14,062 nt of DNA from Pseudomonadota bacterium (GTDB lineage Bacteria; Pseudomonadota; Gammaproteobacteria; Pseudomonadales; Oleiphilaceae): assembly GCA_023430625.1 (NCBI GenBank), contig JAEZAA010000068.1, positions 1-14,062 on the forward strand. The letters are read 5' to 3'. Positions 1 through 6,338 of the stretch are shown in pieces. Positions within the stretch are counted from its first letter, which is position 1. Every line of letters begins with the position of its first letter. Below the pieces are notes generated by a model. That model did not search any database, was not told where the DNA came from, and was given only the letters and a program-made list of their open reading frames with translations. The translations under genes and the position numbers were made by a program.

Positions 1-2
1 CG

Positions 3-110
3 GCTCTGGCGGACATGGCGCTGCTGCGCAAAGGTAACCGGTTGTCGGTGATGCGGGTGACGGAGGACGAGTGGCGGGTCATTCTGGCAATGGCCGAGGC
101 GCGATCCTGA
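3..110 (+). CDS. EVE domain protein, C-terminal fragment
   Basis: The 5' part lies outside the window; only the last 35 codons and a TGA stop are present, read in the third frame. The visible tail contains MALLRKGNRLSVMRVTEDEW, which matches the usual C-terminal end of bacterial EVE-domain proteins (formerly DUF55/UPF0310): a 'l.rkGnRLSVmpVt..ew..il' block. EVE domains share the PUA-like fold and are thought to bind modified bases or RNA, but nothing in this fragment tests that. The gene ends 39 bases before the stop of the convergent diguanylate cyclase gene. The assignment rests on recognising a short conserved tail, so the family is likely but not certain. Confidence 0.75.
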   Translation, partial: ALADMALLRKGNRLSVMRVTEDEWRVILAMAEARS

Positions 111-149
111 GGCCTCGGTGCCTAATAGAGACTTAGTTGGCCGCAGGGA

Positions 150-1256
150 TTAGGGCTTGGCGAGTTGGGACGGGACCTCCGGGGTGATCCGGTTGCGCCC
201 CAGCACCTTGGCCTGATACAGGTTGATATCAGCCTGCTTGAGTAAGCCGTTGAGTCCCTGGGCCAGATTAATGGCACAGACGCCCCCGCTGGCCGTGATG
301 TGGATTTCCTGCTGCTTGTAATTCACCACCGCCTGTTCGATGTGCTTGCGCAACCGTTCCGCCAGGGCCAGCGCCTGGTCCAGCCCGGTTTCCGGCAGCA
401 GCACCAGGAACTCCTCACCTCCCCAGCGCGACGCGATGTCCATCTTACGGCAGGTTTCCTTCAGTAACTCGGCAAACCGCACCAGCACGAAGTCGCCCGC
501 GTCATGGCCATAGGTATCGTTCACCTTCTTGAAGTGATCGATGTCGAACAGAATGACGGAGAAAGGGTTGCCGCTGCGTTCGAAGCGGAAATACTCCTGC
601 TCAAGCTGTTGCCACATGTCCCGGCGATTGGGTAGCTGGGTCAGTTCATCGGTGCGCGATGCCTTTTCATAGAGTTTGGCCATGCGCATCAGCTCCCGGC
701 GGGCGCTGCGCCGGGCGTAATCCATAACAAAGCAGAACACGCTCACAAAGCTGATGGAGGCAAGAAACCGCAGTTGAAAGTCGGGGGAATACTCTGTGCC
801 CACGAACGGCAACTGGGGGAAGCGAAAGACGACCACCGCGCAGAGTATCACCAGCAGGGTGGCGATAATGCCAACCCGTTGCTCCGTCAGGTAAAAAATG
901 AAGGGCGGGAACACATAGAACCAGAGGATGCCGGTGTTGTTCTCACCGCCGCTGGCGGTGAGATAGACCATCAAGGCAAAGATCAGGACCAGGAACAGGT
1001 TCTTAAAGAGGTTGTCCTGCTTGAGGTACTTATATAACAGGCGATTCGCCAGGATCAGGCCGCCGAACAGGGCCAGCACCAGCCCATGCTGTTCATGGTT
1101 GGACAACCAGGACTTGACCGCAATTGCCGTCAGGATCAGAACGGCGCAGAACGACAGCGAGCGTGCGACCAGCATGACGCGTTCGGCTTCCTGCTGAGCA
1201 TAGGCGCTCAGTGAAATGGATGCCGGAGGTAAGTCGGACGGGGTGCGGACTGTCAT
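150..1256 (-). CDS. Membrane-anchored diguanylate cyclase (GGDEF domain)
   Basis: This 368-residue protein should condense two GTP into cyclic di-GMP at the inner membrane. Residues about 33-180 hold five or six hydrophobic segments with no recognisable periplasmic ligand domain, so the input signal is unknown. A short linker leads to a complete GGDEF domain: DELTQLPNRR at 203-212, the metal/GTP segment FDIDHFKKVNDTYGHDAGD at 237-255, and the signature GGEEF at 279-283, an active variant of GGDEF. An RxxD inhibitory site (R270, D273) lies exactly five residues before the signature, so product feedback inhibition is expected. There is no EAL domain. The ATG start is preceded by AAGG at short spacing. 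A promoter-like TATAAT lies about 100 bases upstream. The family call is firm; the biological output (biofilm, motility) is not visible. Confidence 0.95.
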   Translation of the reverse strand: MTVRTPSDLPPASISLSAYAQQEAERVMLVARSLSFCAVLILTAIAVKSWLSNHEQHGLVLALFGGLILANRLLYKYLKQDNLFKNLFLVLIFALMVYLTASGGENNTGILWFYVFPPFIFYLTEQRVGIIATLLVILCAVVVFRFPQLPFVGTEYSPDFQLRFLASISFVSVFCFVMDYARRSARRELMRMAKLYEKASRTDELTQLPNRRDMWQQLEQEYFRFERSGNPFSVILFDIDHFKKVNDTYGHDAGDFVLVRFAELLKETCRKMDIASRWGGEEFLVLLPETGLDQALALAERLRKHIEQAVVNYKQQEIHITASGGVCAINLAQGLNGLLKQADINLYQAKVLGRNRITPEVPSQLAKP

Positions 1257-1359
1257 GAGCCTTCATCATAATTGGAACCTGGCCGTCAGACTCGACACGC
1301 CAAGGGTTGAGGCAAATGCTCCAGCCTATGACCTGCCGGTAGAATGGAGCGATGCAGGT

Positions 1360-1390
1360 ATTATAGTTGAGCCACCGGAAAATGTGACAA
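1360..1390 (-). promoter_or_regulatory. Candidate sigma-70 promoter of the diguanylate cyclase gene
   Basis: Reading the minus strand, TTGTCA (1385-1390, five of six consensus bases) is followed after 19 bases by a perfect TATAAT (1360-1365). This would start transcription near 1353, giving a leader of roughly 95 bases before the ATG at 1256. The 19-base spacer is longer than the optimal 17, so the promoter may be weak or activator dependent. A direct repeat overlaps its -35 side. Confidence 0.5.
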
Positions 1391-1407
1391 GGCGAACCGA
1401 AAATGTG
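1378..1407. repeat. 9-bp direct repeat at 21-bp period (possible operator)
   Basis: GAAAATGTG occurs at 1378-1386 and again at 1399-1407, so the two copies are offset by exactly 21 bp, two turns of B-DNA. The first copy overlaps the -35 element of the candidate diguanylate cyclase promoter and the second lies just upstream. The arrangement is what two regulator units binding one face of the helix would use. No family-specific motif is recognised, so the function is inferred. Confidence 0.4.
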
Positions 1408-1444
1408 CGGCAGGGCGGGAAGCACCGACGAGGCGGCGTTAGCG

Positions 1445-1473
1445 ATGACAGGACAGGGCGCTTTTGCTAAAGT
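1445..1473 (+). promoter_or_regulatory. Candidate sigma-70 promoter of the phosphate transporter gene
   Basis: ATGACA (1445-1450, five of six bases of TTGACA) and TAAAGT (1468-1473) are separated by exactly 17 bases. TGC immediately before the -10 gives an extended -10 element. Transcription would start near 1480, leaving a short leader of about 24 bases before the ATG at 1504. This supports 1504 as the start, although its own ribosome binding site is weak. Confidence 0.5.
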
Positions 1474-1503
1474 GGCCGCCTCTTTTCTCTGTGAGTTGAT
1501 CGC

Positions 1504-3072
1504 ATGGAATTTCGTAATGTAGGTCAAATCGAAAAGGCCACGCGCAAGGGGCGCCAGGAAATGTTTCGTTTCGGCGTGGCGATCATTTTCATCGCAATCG
1601 TCATGTTCGTGACGGCGATTCGTGCCCAAGGACTGGAGTCGGGCTATTTATTAGTGATTGCGGCGGTGTTCGGTGCCTACATGGCCATGAACATCGGTGC
1701 CAATGACGTTGCCAACAACGTTGGCCCCGCTGTTGGATCCCGTGCCCTGACCATGACGGGCGCCATTCTCATTGCCGCGGTGTTCGAGGCGGCTGGTGCC
1801 CTGATCGCCGGAGGCGAGGTGGTCAGCACCATCAAGAGCGGCATTATCGATCCCTCTCAGATCAACAATCCCGAAGCCTTTGTCTGGTTGATGATGGCGG
1901 CGTTGCTGGCCGGTGCCCTGTGGCTTAACGTTGCAACTTATTTCGGCGCACCGGTTTCCACGACGCATTCCATTGTGGGTGGCGTGCTGGGTGCAGGCAT
2001 CGCGGCCGGGGGCGTGGCGATCGCCAATTGGCCCGGACTTGGCGCGATTGCCGCCAGCTGGATTATTTCGCCGGTCATGGGTGGCGTCATCGCCGCGGCA
2101 TTGCTCTACACCATCAAGCACCAAGTGACCTACAAGACCGACATGCTCAAGGCCGCAGAGCGCTTCGTGCCGGTATTGCTGGCCCTGATGGCCTGGGCCT
2201 TCACAACCTATCTGGTGCTCAAGGGGTTGAAGGCCCTGGTGGAGGTGAGCTTCCTCGTCGCGTCCGGTCTTGGCTTGGTGGCGGCTGTGGTGGTCTACCT
2301 CTGGACCGGGCCTTGGGTGCAGCGCCGGGCAATGGTGTTGGACAACAACCGGGATGGGGTCAACGCCCTGTTTACCCTGCCTCTAATCTTCTCGGCAGCC
2401 CTGTTAAGCTTTGCCCATGGTGCCAACGACGTGGCCAATGCCGTGGGGCCGCTGGCTGCGATCAACGACGCTCTCACAAGTCATGGCATTGCCGCGAAGG
2501 CTGCAATCCCGATCTGGGTCATGTTGGTCGGGGCGGTGGGGATTGCCGTGGGACTGCTCTTGTTCGGTCCCAAGCTGATCAAGACGGTGGGTCAGGAAAT
2601 CACCGAGCTGGATAAGCTGCGGGCGTTCTGTATCGCCTTGTCCGCCGCGGTAACCGTGATTTTCGCCTCCCAGTTCGGCTTACCGATCAGCTCGACCCAC
2701 GTGGCGGTTGGTGCGGTGTTTGGCGTGGGCTTCTTGCGGGAATATCTGAAGATCAGCTATGCCAGCCAACTGCATCTCATCGTCGAGCATCACAGTGGGC
2801 CTGAGCGGGAAAAAATCCGGCGCTTCCTGGAAACCTTCCGCCGCTCCTCGGTGGAGGACATGGACCGCATGCTCAAACAGCAGAAGAAGAACAAGGCCGA
2901 GATCCCGCTGACTAAGGAAGAGCGCAAGCGCCTGAAGCGCATTTATAAGGAAGAGCTGGTCAAGCGCTCGTCCGCTTATAAAATCGCCGCCGCCTGGGTG
3001 ATCACCGTTCCCATCTCTGCGGGCCTAGGCGCTCTGATCTTTTTCATGATTCGCGGAATGGTCGCCAGTTAA
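1504..3072 (+). CDS. PitA-type inorganic phosphate transporter (PiT family)
   Basis: This is a 522-residue inner-membrane symporter of the PiT (Pho4) family, expected to import phosphate, probably as a metal-phosphate complex, with the proton or sodium gradient. Both halves of the internal duplication are visible: GANDVANNVGPAVGS at 65-79 pairs with GANDVANAVGP at 306-316, and PVSTTHSIVGG at 150-160 pairs with PISSTHVAVGA at 394-404. About ten hydrophobic segments are present. A strongly charged cytoplasmic stretch (about 432-490) precedes a last membrane helix (494-517). The length is close to E. coli PitA (499 residues). The start at 1504 fits the promoter upstream; an in-frame ATG at 1561 has a better AAGGGG site nine bases away and would give 503 residues. 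No PhoU/DUF47 partner, often found beside PiT genes, lies next to it here. Confidence 0.93.
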   Translation: MEFRNVGQIEKATRKGRQEMFRFGVAIIFIAIVMFVTAIRAQGLESGYLLVIAAVFGAYMAMNIGANDVANNVGPAVGSRALTMTGAILIAAVFEAAGALIAGGEVVSTIKSGIIDPSQINNPEAFVWLMMAALLAGALWLNVATYFGAPVSTTHSIVGGVLGAGIAAGGVAIANWPGLGAIAASWIISPVMGGVIAAALLYTIKHQVTYKTDMLKAAERFVPVLLALMAWAFTTYLVLKGLKALVEVSFLVASGLGLVAAVVVYLWTGPWVQRRAMVLDNNRDGVNALFTLPLIFSAALLSFAHGANDVANAVGPLAAINDALTSHGIAAKAAIPIWVMLVGAVGIAVGLLLFGPKLIKTVGQEITELDKLRAFCIALSAAVTVIFASQFGLPISSTHVAVGAVFGVGFLREYLKISYASQLHLIVEHHSGPEREKIRRFLETFRRSSVEDMDRMLKQQKKNKAEIPLTKEERKRLKRIYKEELVKRSSAYKIAAAWVITVPISAGLGALIFFMIRGMVAS

Positions 3073-3092
3073 GCGGCTGATTCCTCCGTGCC

Positions 3093-3114
3093 AAGGCCGC
3101 CTCCGGGCGGCCTT
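3093..3114 (+). terminator. Stem-loop after the phosphate transporter gene
   Basis: AAGGCCGCC (3093-3101) pairs perfectly with GGCGGCCTT (3106-3114) across a TCCG tetraloop, giving a 9-bp GC-rich stem 20 bases after the stop codon. It is followed by GTTCGTT rather than a clean T-run, so intrinsic termination may be partial. It lies between convergent genes and could serve both. Confidence 0.6.
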
Positions 3115-3171
3115 GTTCGTTGAGGCGGCTTTCGGTTTAACCGGTTTTGTTTAAACGACAGTGGCCGGTGC

Positions 3172-4215
3172 TTAACGGCGGCGCTGGAACTTTTGCCGGT
3201 ACTGACGCGGGGGCAGCCCTGTGCGGCGGCAGAAGAGTCGGGTGAATGAGCTGATGTCCTCATAGCCGACGCGGCTGGTGACCTCTTCCACCGGTAGGTT
3301 GGTTTCCTCCAGCAGCTTCTTGGCGGCTTCCAGGCGCAAGGCCTGTAGATAGCTCAAGGGTGTATCGCCGGTCGCTTTCTTGAAACGGCGAATGAAGTTG
3401 CGCGAGCTCATGCCAAAGCGTTGGGCGACGGCTTCGATCATCACCGGCTCCTGGTAATGCTCTTCCAGCCAGCTCTGCACCTCCAGAATCTCCGTATCCA
3501 TGTGGTACTTGCGACTGTTCAGGGCCGAATAGGTCAGCTGAGATTCGCGGCCCATGTCGATTACGAAGCTCTTGGCGCAGCCGACGGCCACTTCATGGCC
3601 ACAAAAGCGCTCGATCAAATAGAGGCCGTGATCGAACCAGGCATGACCGCCGCCGGAGCAGAACACCGTACCGGCATTGGTGACCAATTGTTCGGGCCGC
3701 AGATCGACCCGGGGGAACTGTTGCCGGAACTGGTCGATAAAGCCCCAGTGGGTGGTCGCCGGGCGGCCGTCCAACAGGCCCGCGGCGGCGAGAAAGAAGG
3801 CGCCGGTACAGTTGCTGGCAATGAGGGTGCCACGGGCGTGGTGTTGTTGCAGGCACTCGATGATTTCCGGATTCAGCGCCAGGGTTTTATCGATGTCACC
3901 GCCAATGGTGGGAACCAGCAACAGGTCGGTTTGCTCGATCTGGTCGATGCGGCGGTGGGCCGCCAGGTGCAGATCATGCAGGCAACGGACGGAAACCCCA
4001 TCGCGGGACGCAATCTCCACATTGAAATAGGGGGTGCGTGGTTGCCGGTTCAGCATGTTCCAGGTGACGCCGGCGGTACTGAGCAAGTCGATTACACCGG
4101 TGATGGCGGTGGCCAGGGCATAGTCGAAGCCCAGGATGGTAATTTGCTTTACGTCGTGATTCACAAGCCAAAACTCGAGATGCGCCGAGGAGCCTAGCGC
4201 GATGCGGGCAACCAT
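3172..4215 (-). CDS. GlxA-type transcriptional regulator (DJ-1/PfpI domain plus AraC HTH)
   Basis: The protein joins an N-terminal DJ-1/PfpI-like domain to a C-terminal AraC/XylS DNA-binding domain, the GlxA architecture. Counting from the ATG at 4215 (347 residues), the first strand ITILGFDYALATAITG begins near 25. The nucleophile-elbow segment ASNCTGAFFLAAAGLLDGR sits near 133-151 with its Cys at about 136, and the double helix-turn-helix fills about 245-342 (EAVAQRFGMSSRNFIRRFKK, then VGYEDISSFTRLFCRRTG). Members sense small metabolites and activate catabolic or stress genes; the ligand here is unknown. The start is uncertain: TTG at 4239, ATG at 4215 and GTG at 4164 are all in frame and none has a convincing ribosome binding site. 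GTG 4164 would begin just before the first strand, as in most relatives. It is divergent from the small gene at 4446. Confidence 0.88.
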   Translation of the reverse strand: MVARIALGSSAHLEFWLVNHDVKQITILGFDYALATAITGVIDLLSTAGVTWNMLNRQPRTPYFNVEIASRDGVSVRCLHDLHLAAHRRIDQIEQTDLLLVPTIGGDIDKTLALNPEIIECLQQHHARGTLIASNCTGAFFLAAAGLLDGRPATTHWGFIDQFRQQFPRVDLRPEQLVTNAGTVFCSGGGHAWFDHGLYLIERFCGHEVAVGCAKSFVIDMGRESQLTYSALNSRKYHMDTEILEVQSWLEEHYQEPVMIEAVAQRFGMSSRNFIRRFKKATGDTPLSYLQALRLEAAKKLLEETNLPVEEVTSRVGYEDISSFTRLFCRRTGLPPRQYRQKFQRRR

Positions 4216-4341
4216 TGCACAGGGATTAGGCAAATGCAAACCCCGGGCTTGATCTATCGGGCGGCCTCACTCAGTATGGATCGAAATGACTGGATGCCCA
4301 TGTCAGGGCGGAGCGGGGCCGGCAGACGCCAGGTTTCTCAG

Positions 4342-4347
4342 TATACT
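4342..4347 (+). promoter_or_regulatory. Possible -10 element upstream of the small acidic gene
   Basis: TATACT differs from the -10 consensus at one position and lies about 100 bases before the ATG at 4446, inside the 230-base divergent gap between the GlxA-type regulator and the small gene. No good -35 is seen at the expected distance, so this would need an activator or is fortuitous. The rest of the gap holds no other convincing element. Confidence 0.25.
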
Positions 4348-4445
4348 GGTGGGTAATGAGAGATTGTCATTAAATCGAGCCAATCGATGATCAACGGAAC
4401 GGCATTGGCATCCCGCGTTGCCGTGAAACCCTGTCTGGAGGTGTT

Positions 4446-4712
4446 ATGAGTAGTATGGAAGAAAGCCGTCAGGCGAAGATGATTTCCGAGTTGCGGTCGT
4501 TCATCAAGAAAGTGCTGGCTGACCCGACTGTCGCGGTAAAATGCATGGAGATTGCGCGTAGCCTGAAAGATGAACAGGATTCAGACCGGCGCATGGCGGA
4601 CGAAATCAGCGCCCAGACCACGGTGCGCATTCCGGAGAAAATGAGCGACGCCGATCGGATGTTCCTCGAAATCATCCATGAGGTACTGGACGACGAGGCG
4701 GCGCTGTATTGA
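4446..4712 (+). CDS. Small acidic helical protein of unknown function
   Basis: An 88-residue protein that I do not recognise. It is preceded by a near-perfect GGAGGT four bases before the ATG, which makes the start and translation convincing; a second ATG three codons in is too far from that site. There is no signal peptide or membrane segment. Nineteen Asp/Glu against thirteen Lys/Arg give a net acidic chain with one Cys (C33). The composition suggests mostly helix: about 5-25, 28-55 and 68-83, the last being MFLEIIHEVLDDE. A perfect 12-bp stem-loop follows ten bases after the stop. It is divergent from the GlxA-type regulator and could be its target, but nothing shows this directly. Cytoplasmic location is inferred. 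A small regulatory or adaptor protein is possible; no function should be assigned. Confidence 0.75.
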   Translation: MSSMEESRQAKMISELRSFIKKVLADPTVAVKCMEIARSLKDEQDSDRRMADEISAQTTVRIPEKMSDADRMFLEIIHEVLDDEAALY

Positions 4713-4721
4713 GCCGGCCCG

Positions 4722-4748
4722 GAGTGGGCGGCAACCTGCCGCCCACTC
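4722..4748. terminator. Perfect 12-bp stem-loop between convergent genes
   Basis: GAGTGGGCGGCA (4722-4733) pairs perfectly with TGCCGCCCACTC (4737-4748) around a three-base ACC loop. It lies between the stop of the small acidic gene (4712) and the stop of the convergent DUF962 gene (4767). Neither side carries a T-run, so it is a strong structure but not a classical intrinsic terminator. Protecting 3' ends from exonucleases is an alternative role. Confidence 0.6.
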
Positions 4749-4766
4749 GGTGGATGAACCGGTTAT

Positions 4767-5237
4767 TTAATAGGGAATGCCCAGGCGTCGGTAGATAAAG
4801 CCCATCAGCCAGGCCGGGCCAATCAACAGGAACTGCAGATCCTTGAAAAATGACGGTTTCTTGCCTTCGACCGCATGGCCGTAAAACTGCAGCACCCACA
4901 TCACCACGAACAGAATCAGTGACATCAGCCACACCGGCGCCAGCTCCATGCGCTCGAACCAGGCCACGATGGCGAGGGTGGCGAGGGTAAACAGCGTCAT
5001 GCCAATGGCCAGGCTCAGGCTCAACCGCGCATAGAACAACACCACTCCCACCATGGCAAGCGTTGCCCAATTGACGAGCGGCCAGGCATCAAACAGGGCG
5101 GGGGTAGGAATCGACCAGAGAAAACCCACCACGGTCAGAAAAATGGTCGGAACCGCCAGCCAGTGAATTCGCTTGTTGACGGGGTTTTGATGACTTTCGC
5201 CATATTCGGCAAACCACTGCTCAGCCGTCTTTGCCAT
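4767..5237 (-). CDS. Mpo1-like (DUF962) integral membrane protein
   Basis: This 156-residue protein belongs to the DUF962/Mpo1 family. The N-terminal motif W8-F-A-E-Y-G-E-S-H16 is followed by NPVNKRIHWLAVP (18-30, with H25), and the second conserved block QFYGHAVEGKKPS spans 117-129 (H121). About four membrane helices lie near 29-44, 53-70, 74-93 and 102-118. Yeast Mpo1 is an iron-dependent dioxygenase that shortens 2-hydroxy fatty acids by one carbon in alpha-oxidation, using conserved histidines. The same histidine pattern is visible here, so a related lipid reaction is plausible but untested in bacteria as far as I know. The ATG has an AGAGGG site seven bases upstream. It is last in a minus-strand series, about 100 bases after the acetoacetate-decarboxylase-like gene. 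Confidence 0.88.
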   Translation of the reverse strand: MAKTAEQWFAEYGESHQNPVNKRIHWLAVPTIFLTVVGFLWSIPTPALFDAWPLVNWATLAMVGVVLFYARLSLSLAIGMTLFTLATLAIVAWFERMELAPVWLMSLILFVVMWVLQFYGHAVEGKKPSFFKDLQFLLIGPAWLMGFIYRRLGIPY

Positions 5238-5337
5238 AAATCACCCTCTTCTTGGTTAATGTCGCTCTTAATCTTAGCGCGTCCTTCGCACTGTGCCCAA
5301 GAGGGGCATGACTCGTTGTCCTCTTTTGTTCGATCCC

Positions 5338-6120
5338 TCAGAGCACTTCGCCCACGCCCAGGCGCGCCTGGCAATGGTCGCTGGTCAGCACGCACAGTGG
5401 CTTGGCGCCATGCAGGCCCAGCTGGCGCAGGCGTCCGGCCATCGGATGGGAGGAAGATCCTGCCAATAGGCGCATGCTGGTTGGGACGCTGAATCTGACC
5501 GGCGCGCGCAGGCGCACGGGCGTGCGCACCAACTGGCGTTCCCGGAGCGAATAGGTCACGAAGTCCGGCGTGGGAATCGGAGCGCCGGGCGTCATCTTGC
5601 CGGCCATGGTGAGGATGACCTGGCCGCTGTCGGGCTGGAACACCTGGCTGCGGAACTGGCGGCCCTGCAGGTGGAACGGGATTTGGGTACGAAATTTCGG
5701 ATAGCCCCAGAGTTCTCGGCCGGAGGCGCAGGCCAGCTCCGTGGTGACGGGCAGATCCACCACGTACATGCCCATTTCCCGATCTTCCAGGTGATGCGCC
5801 AGATCCACCAGAGAGCGCAGGAGCCGGCCCTGACCCTGGCGCACCGCCGGCAGCATCAGGCCGACTTCGTTGTATTCGCCCGCGCTGCTGGCGCGGTACT
5901 GGAAAAACGTCAGGGCCACCAGTGCCCAGGGCCCCATCACGAACGCAGGCTCCAGTCCGGTGCCCTGGAGCAGGGCTTCCGCCTGATCCCGCTGGGCGCG
6001 AAAAATGGCGGTCAGATTGGTGGCCTCATAGATAAAGAAAGGGAGCGAGAAGGTCCCCAGGCTGATTTCCACACTGTGGGTGGGAACGTCGAATAGCTGA
6101 TCATGAATCTGGGTCGTCAT
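5338..6120 (-). CDS. Acetoacetate decarboxylase-fold (ADC-like) protein
   Basis: A 260-residue protein of the acetoacetate decarboxylase superfamily, close in length to clostridial Adc (about 244). The diagnostic segment GRELWGYPKF (134-143) aligns directly with the Adc active-site segment GRELSAYPKK. The Schiff-base lysine is therefore present (K142), but the following lysine, K116 in Adc, is F143. The acidic residue of the Adc Y-x-E segment appears kept (E85). The residue matching Adc Arg29 near the N-terminus is not evident. Related proteins that lack part of this set do aldol or hydratase-type chemistry instead of decarboxylation, so the reaction cannot be named. It appears soluble and cytoplasmic. 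The ATG has AAGGA six bases upstream. It stands between the PanP-like gene and the DUF962 gene on the same strand, with gaps of about 218 and 100 bases. Confidence 0.85.
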   Translation of the reverse strand: MTTQIHDQLFDVPTHSVEISLGTFSLPFFIYEATNLTAIFRAQRDQAEALLQGTGLEPAFVMGPWALVALTFFQYRASSAGEYNEVGLMLPAVRQGQGRLLRSLVDLAHHLEDREMGMYVVDLPVTTELACASGRELWGYPKFRTQIPFHLQGRQFRSQVFQPDSGQVILTMAGKMTPGAPIPTPDFVTYSLRERQLVRTPVRLRAPVRFSVPTSMRLLAGSSSHPMAGRLRQLGLHGAKPLCVLTSDHCQARLGVGEVL

Positions 6121-6267
6121 TGGCTGTCCTTTTTCGTAAGGTCCATTTGGTCGTCAGGGCCCATTTTGGCGCGCGCATGGAAATGCCGTTCGCAATGACA
6201 GGAACCGATGCCGGGCGAACCCGGCTAAGGCGCGGAACTTATTTTGTGGTGCACGGCGAGCGGATTG

Positions 6268-6291
6268 TAGTGCAGATAATAATAGTGCAGA
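6268..6291. repeat. 9-bp direct repeat in the ADC-like upstream region
   Basis: TAGTGCAGA occurs at 6268-6276 and 6283-6291, separated by TAATAA, giving a 15-bp period. It lies in the 218-base gap between the PanP-like stop and the ADC-like start, about 150 bases before the latter. On the minus strand a TACAAT-like -10 sits beside it without a clear -35. It could be an operator or part of a promoter, or be fortuitous. The gap holds no gene and no clear U-tailed terminator. Confidence 0.3.
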
Positions 6292-6338
6292 AAACGGCGG
6301 ATTGCGGGGGCGATGAGTGCAGGCGAAGGCGGCCCCGT

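Noticed and set aside
1093..1629. 178-codon minus-strand frame spanning the diguanylate cyclase/pit gap
   Set aside because: It overlaps both real genes and both promoters, and its translation has no recognisable domain.
3421..4197. 258-codon open frame antisense to the GlxA-type regulator
   Set aside because: It is a shadow of the regulator, whose DJ-1 and AraC motifs are unambiguous; there is no family resemblance in the antisense product.
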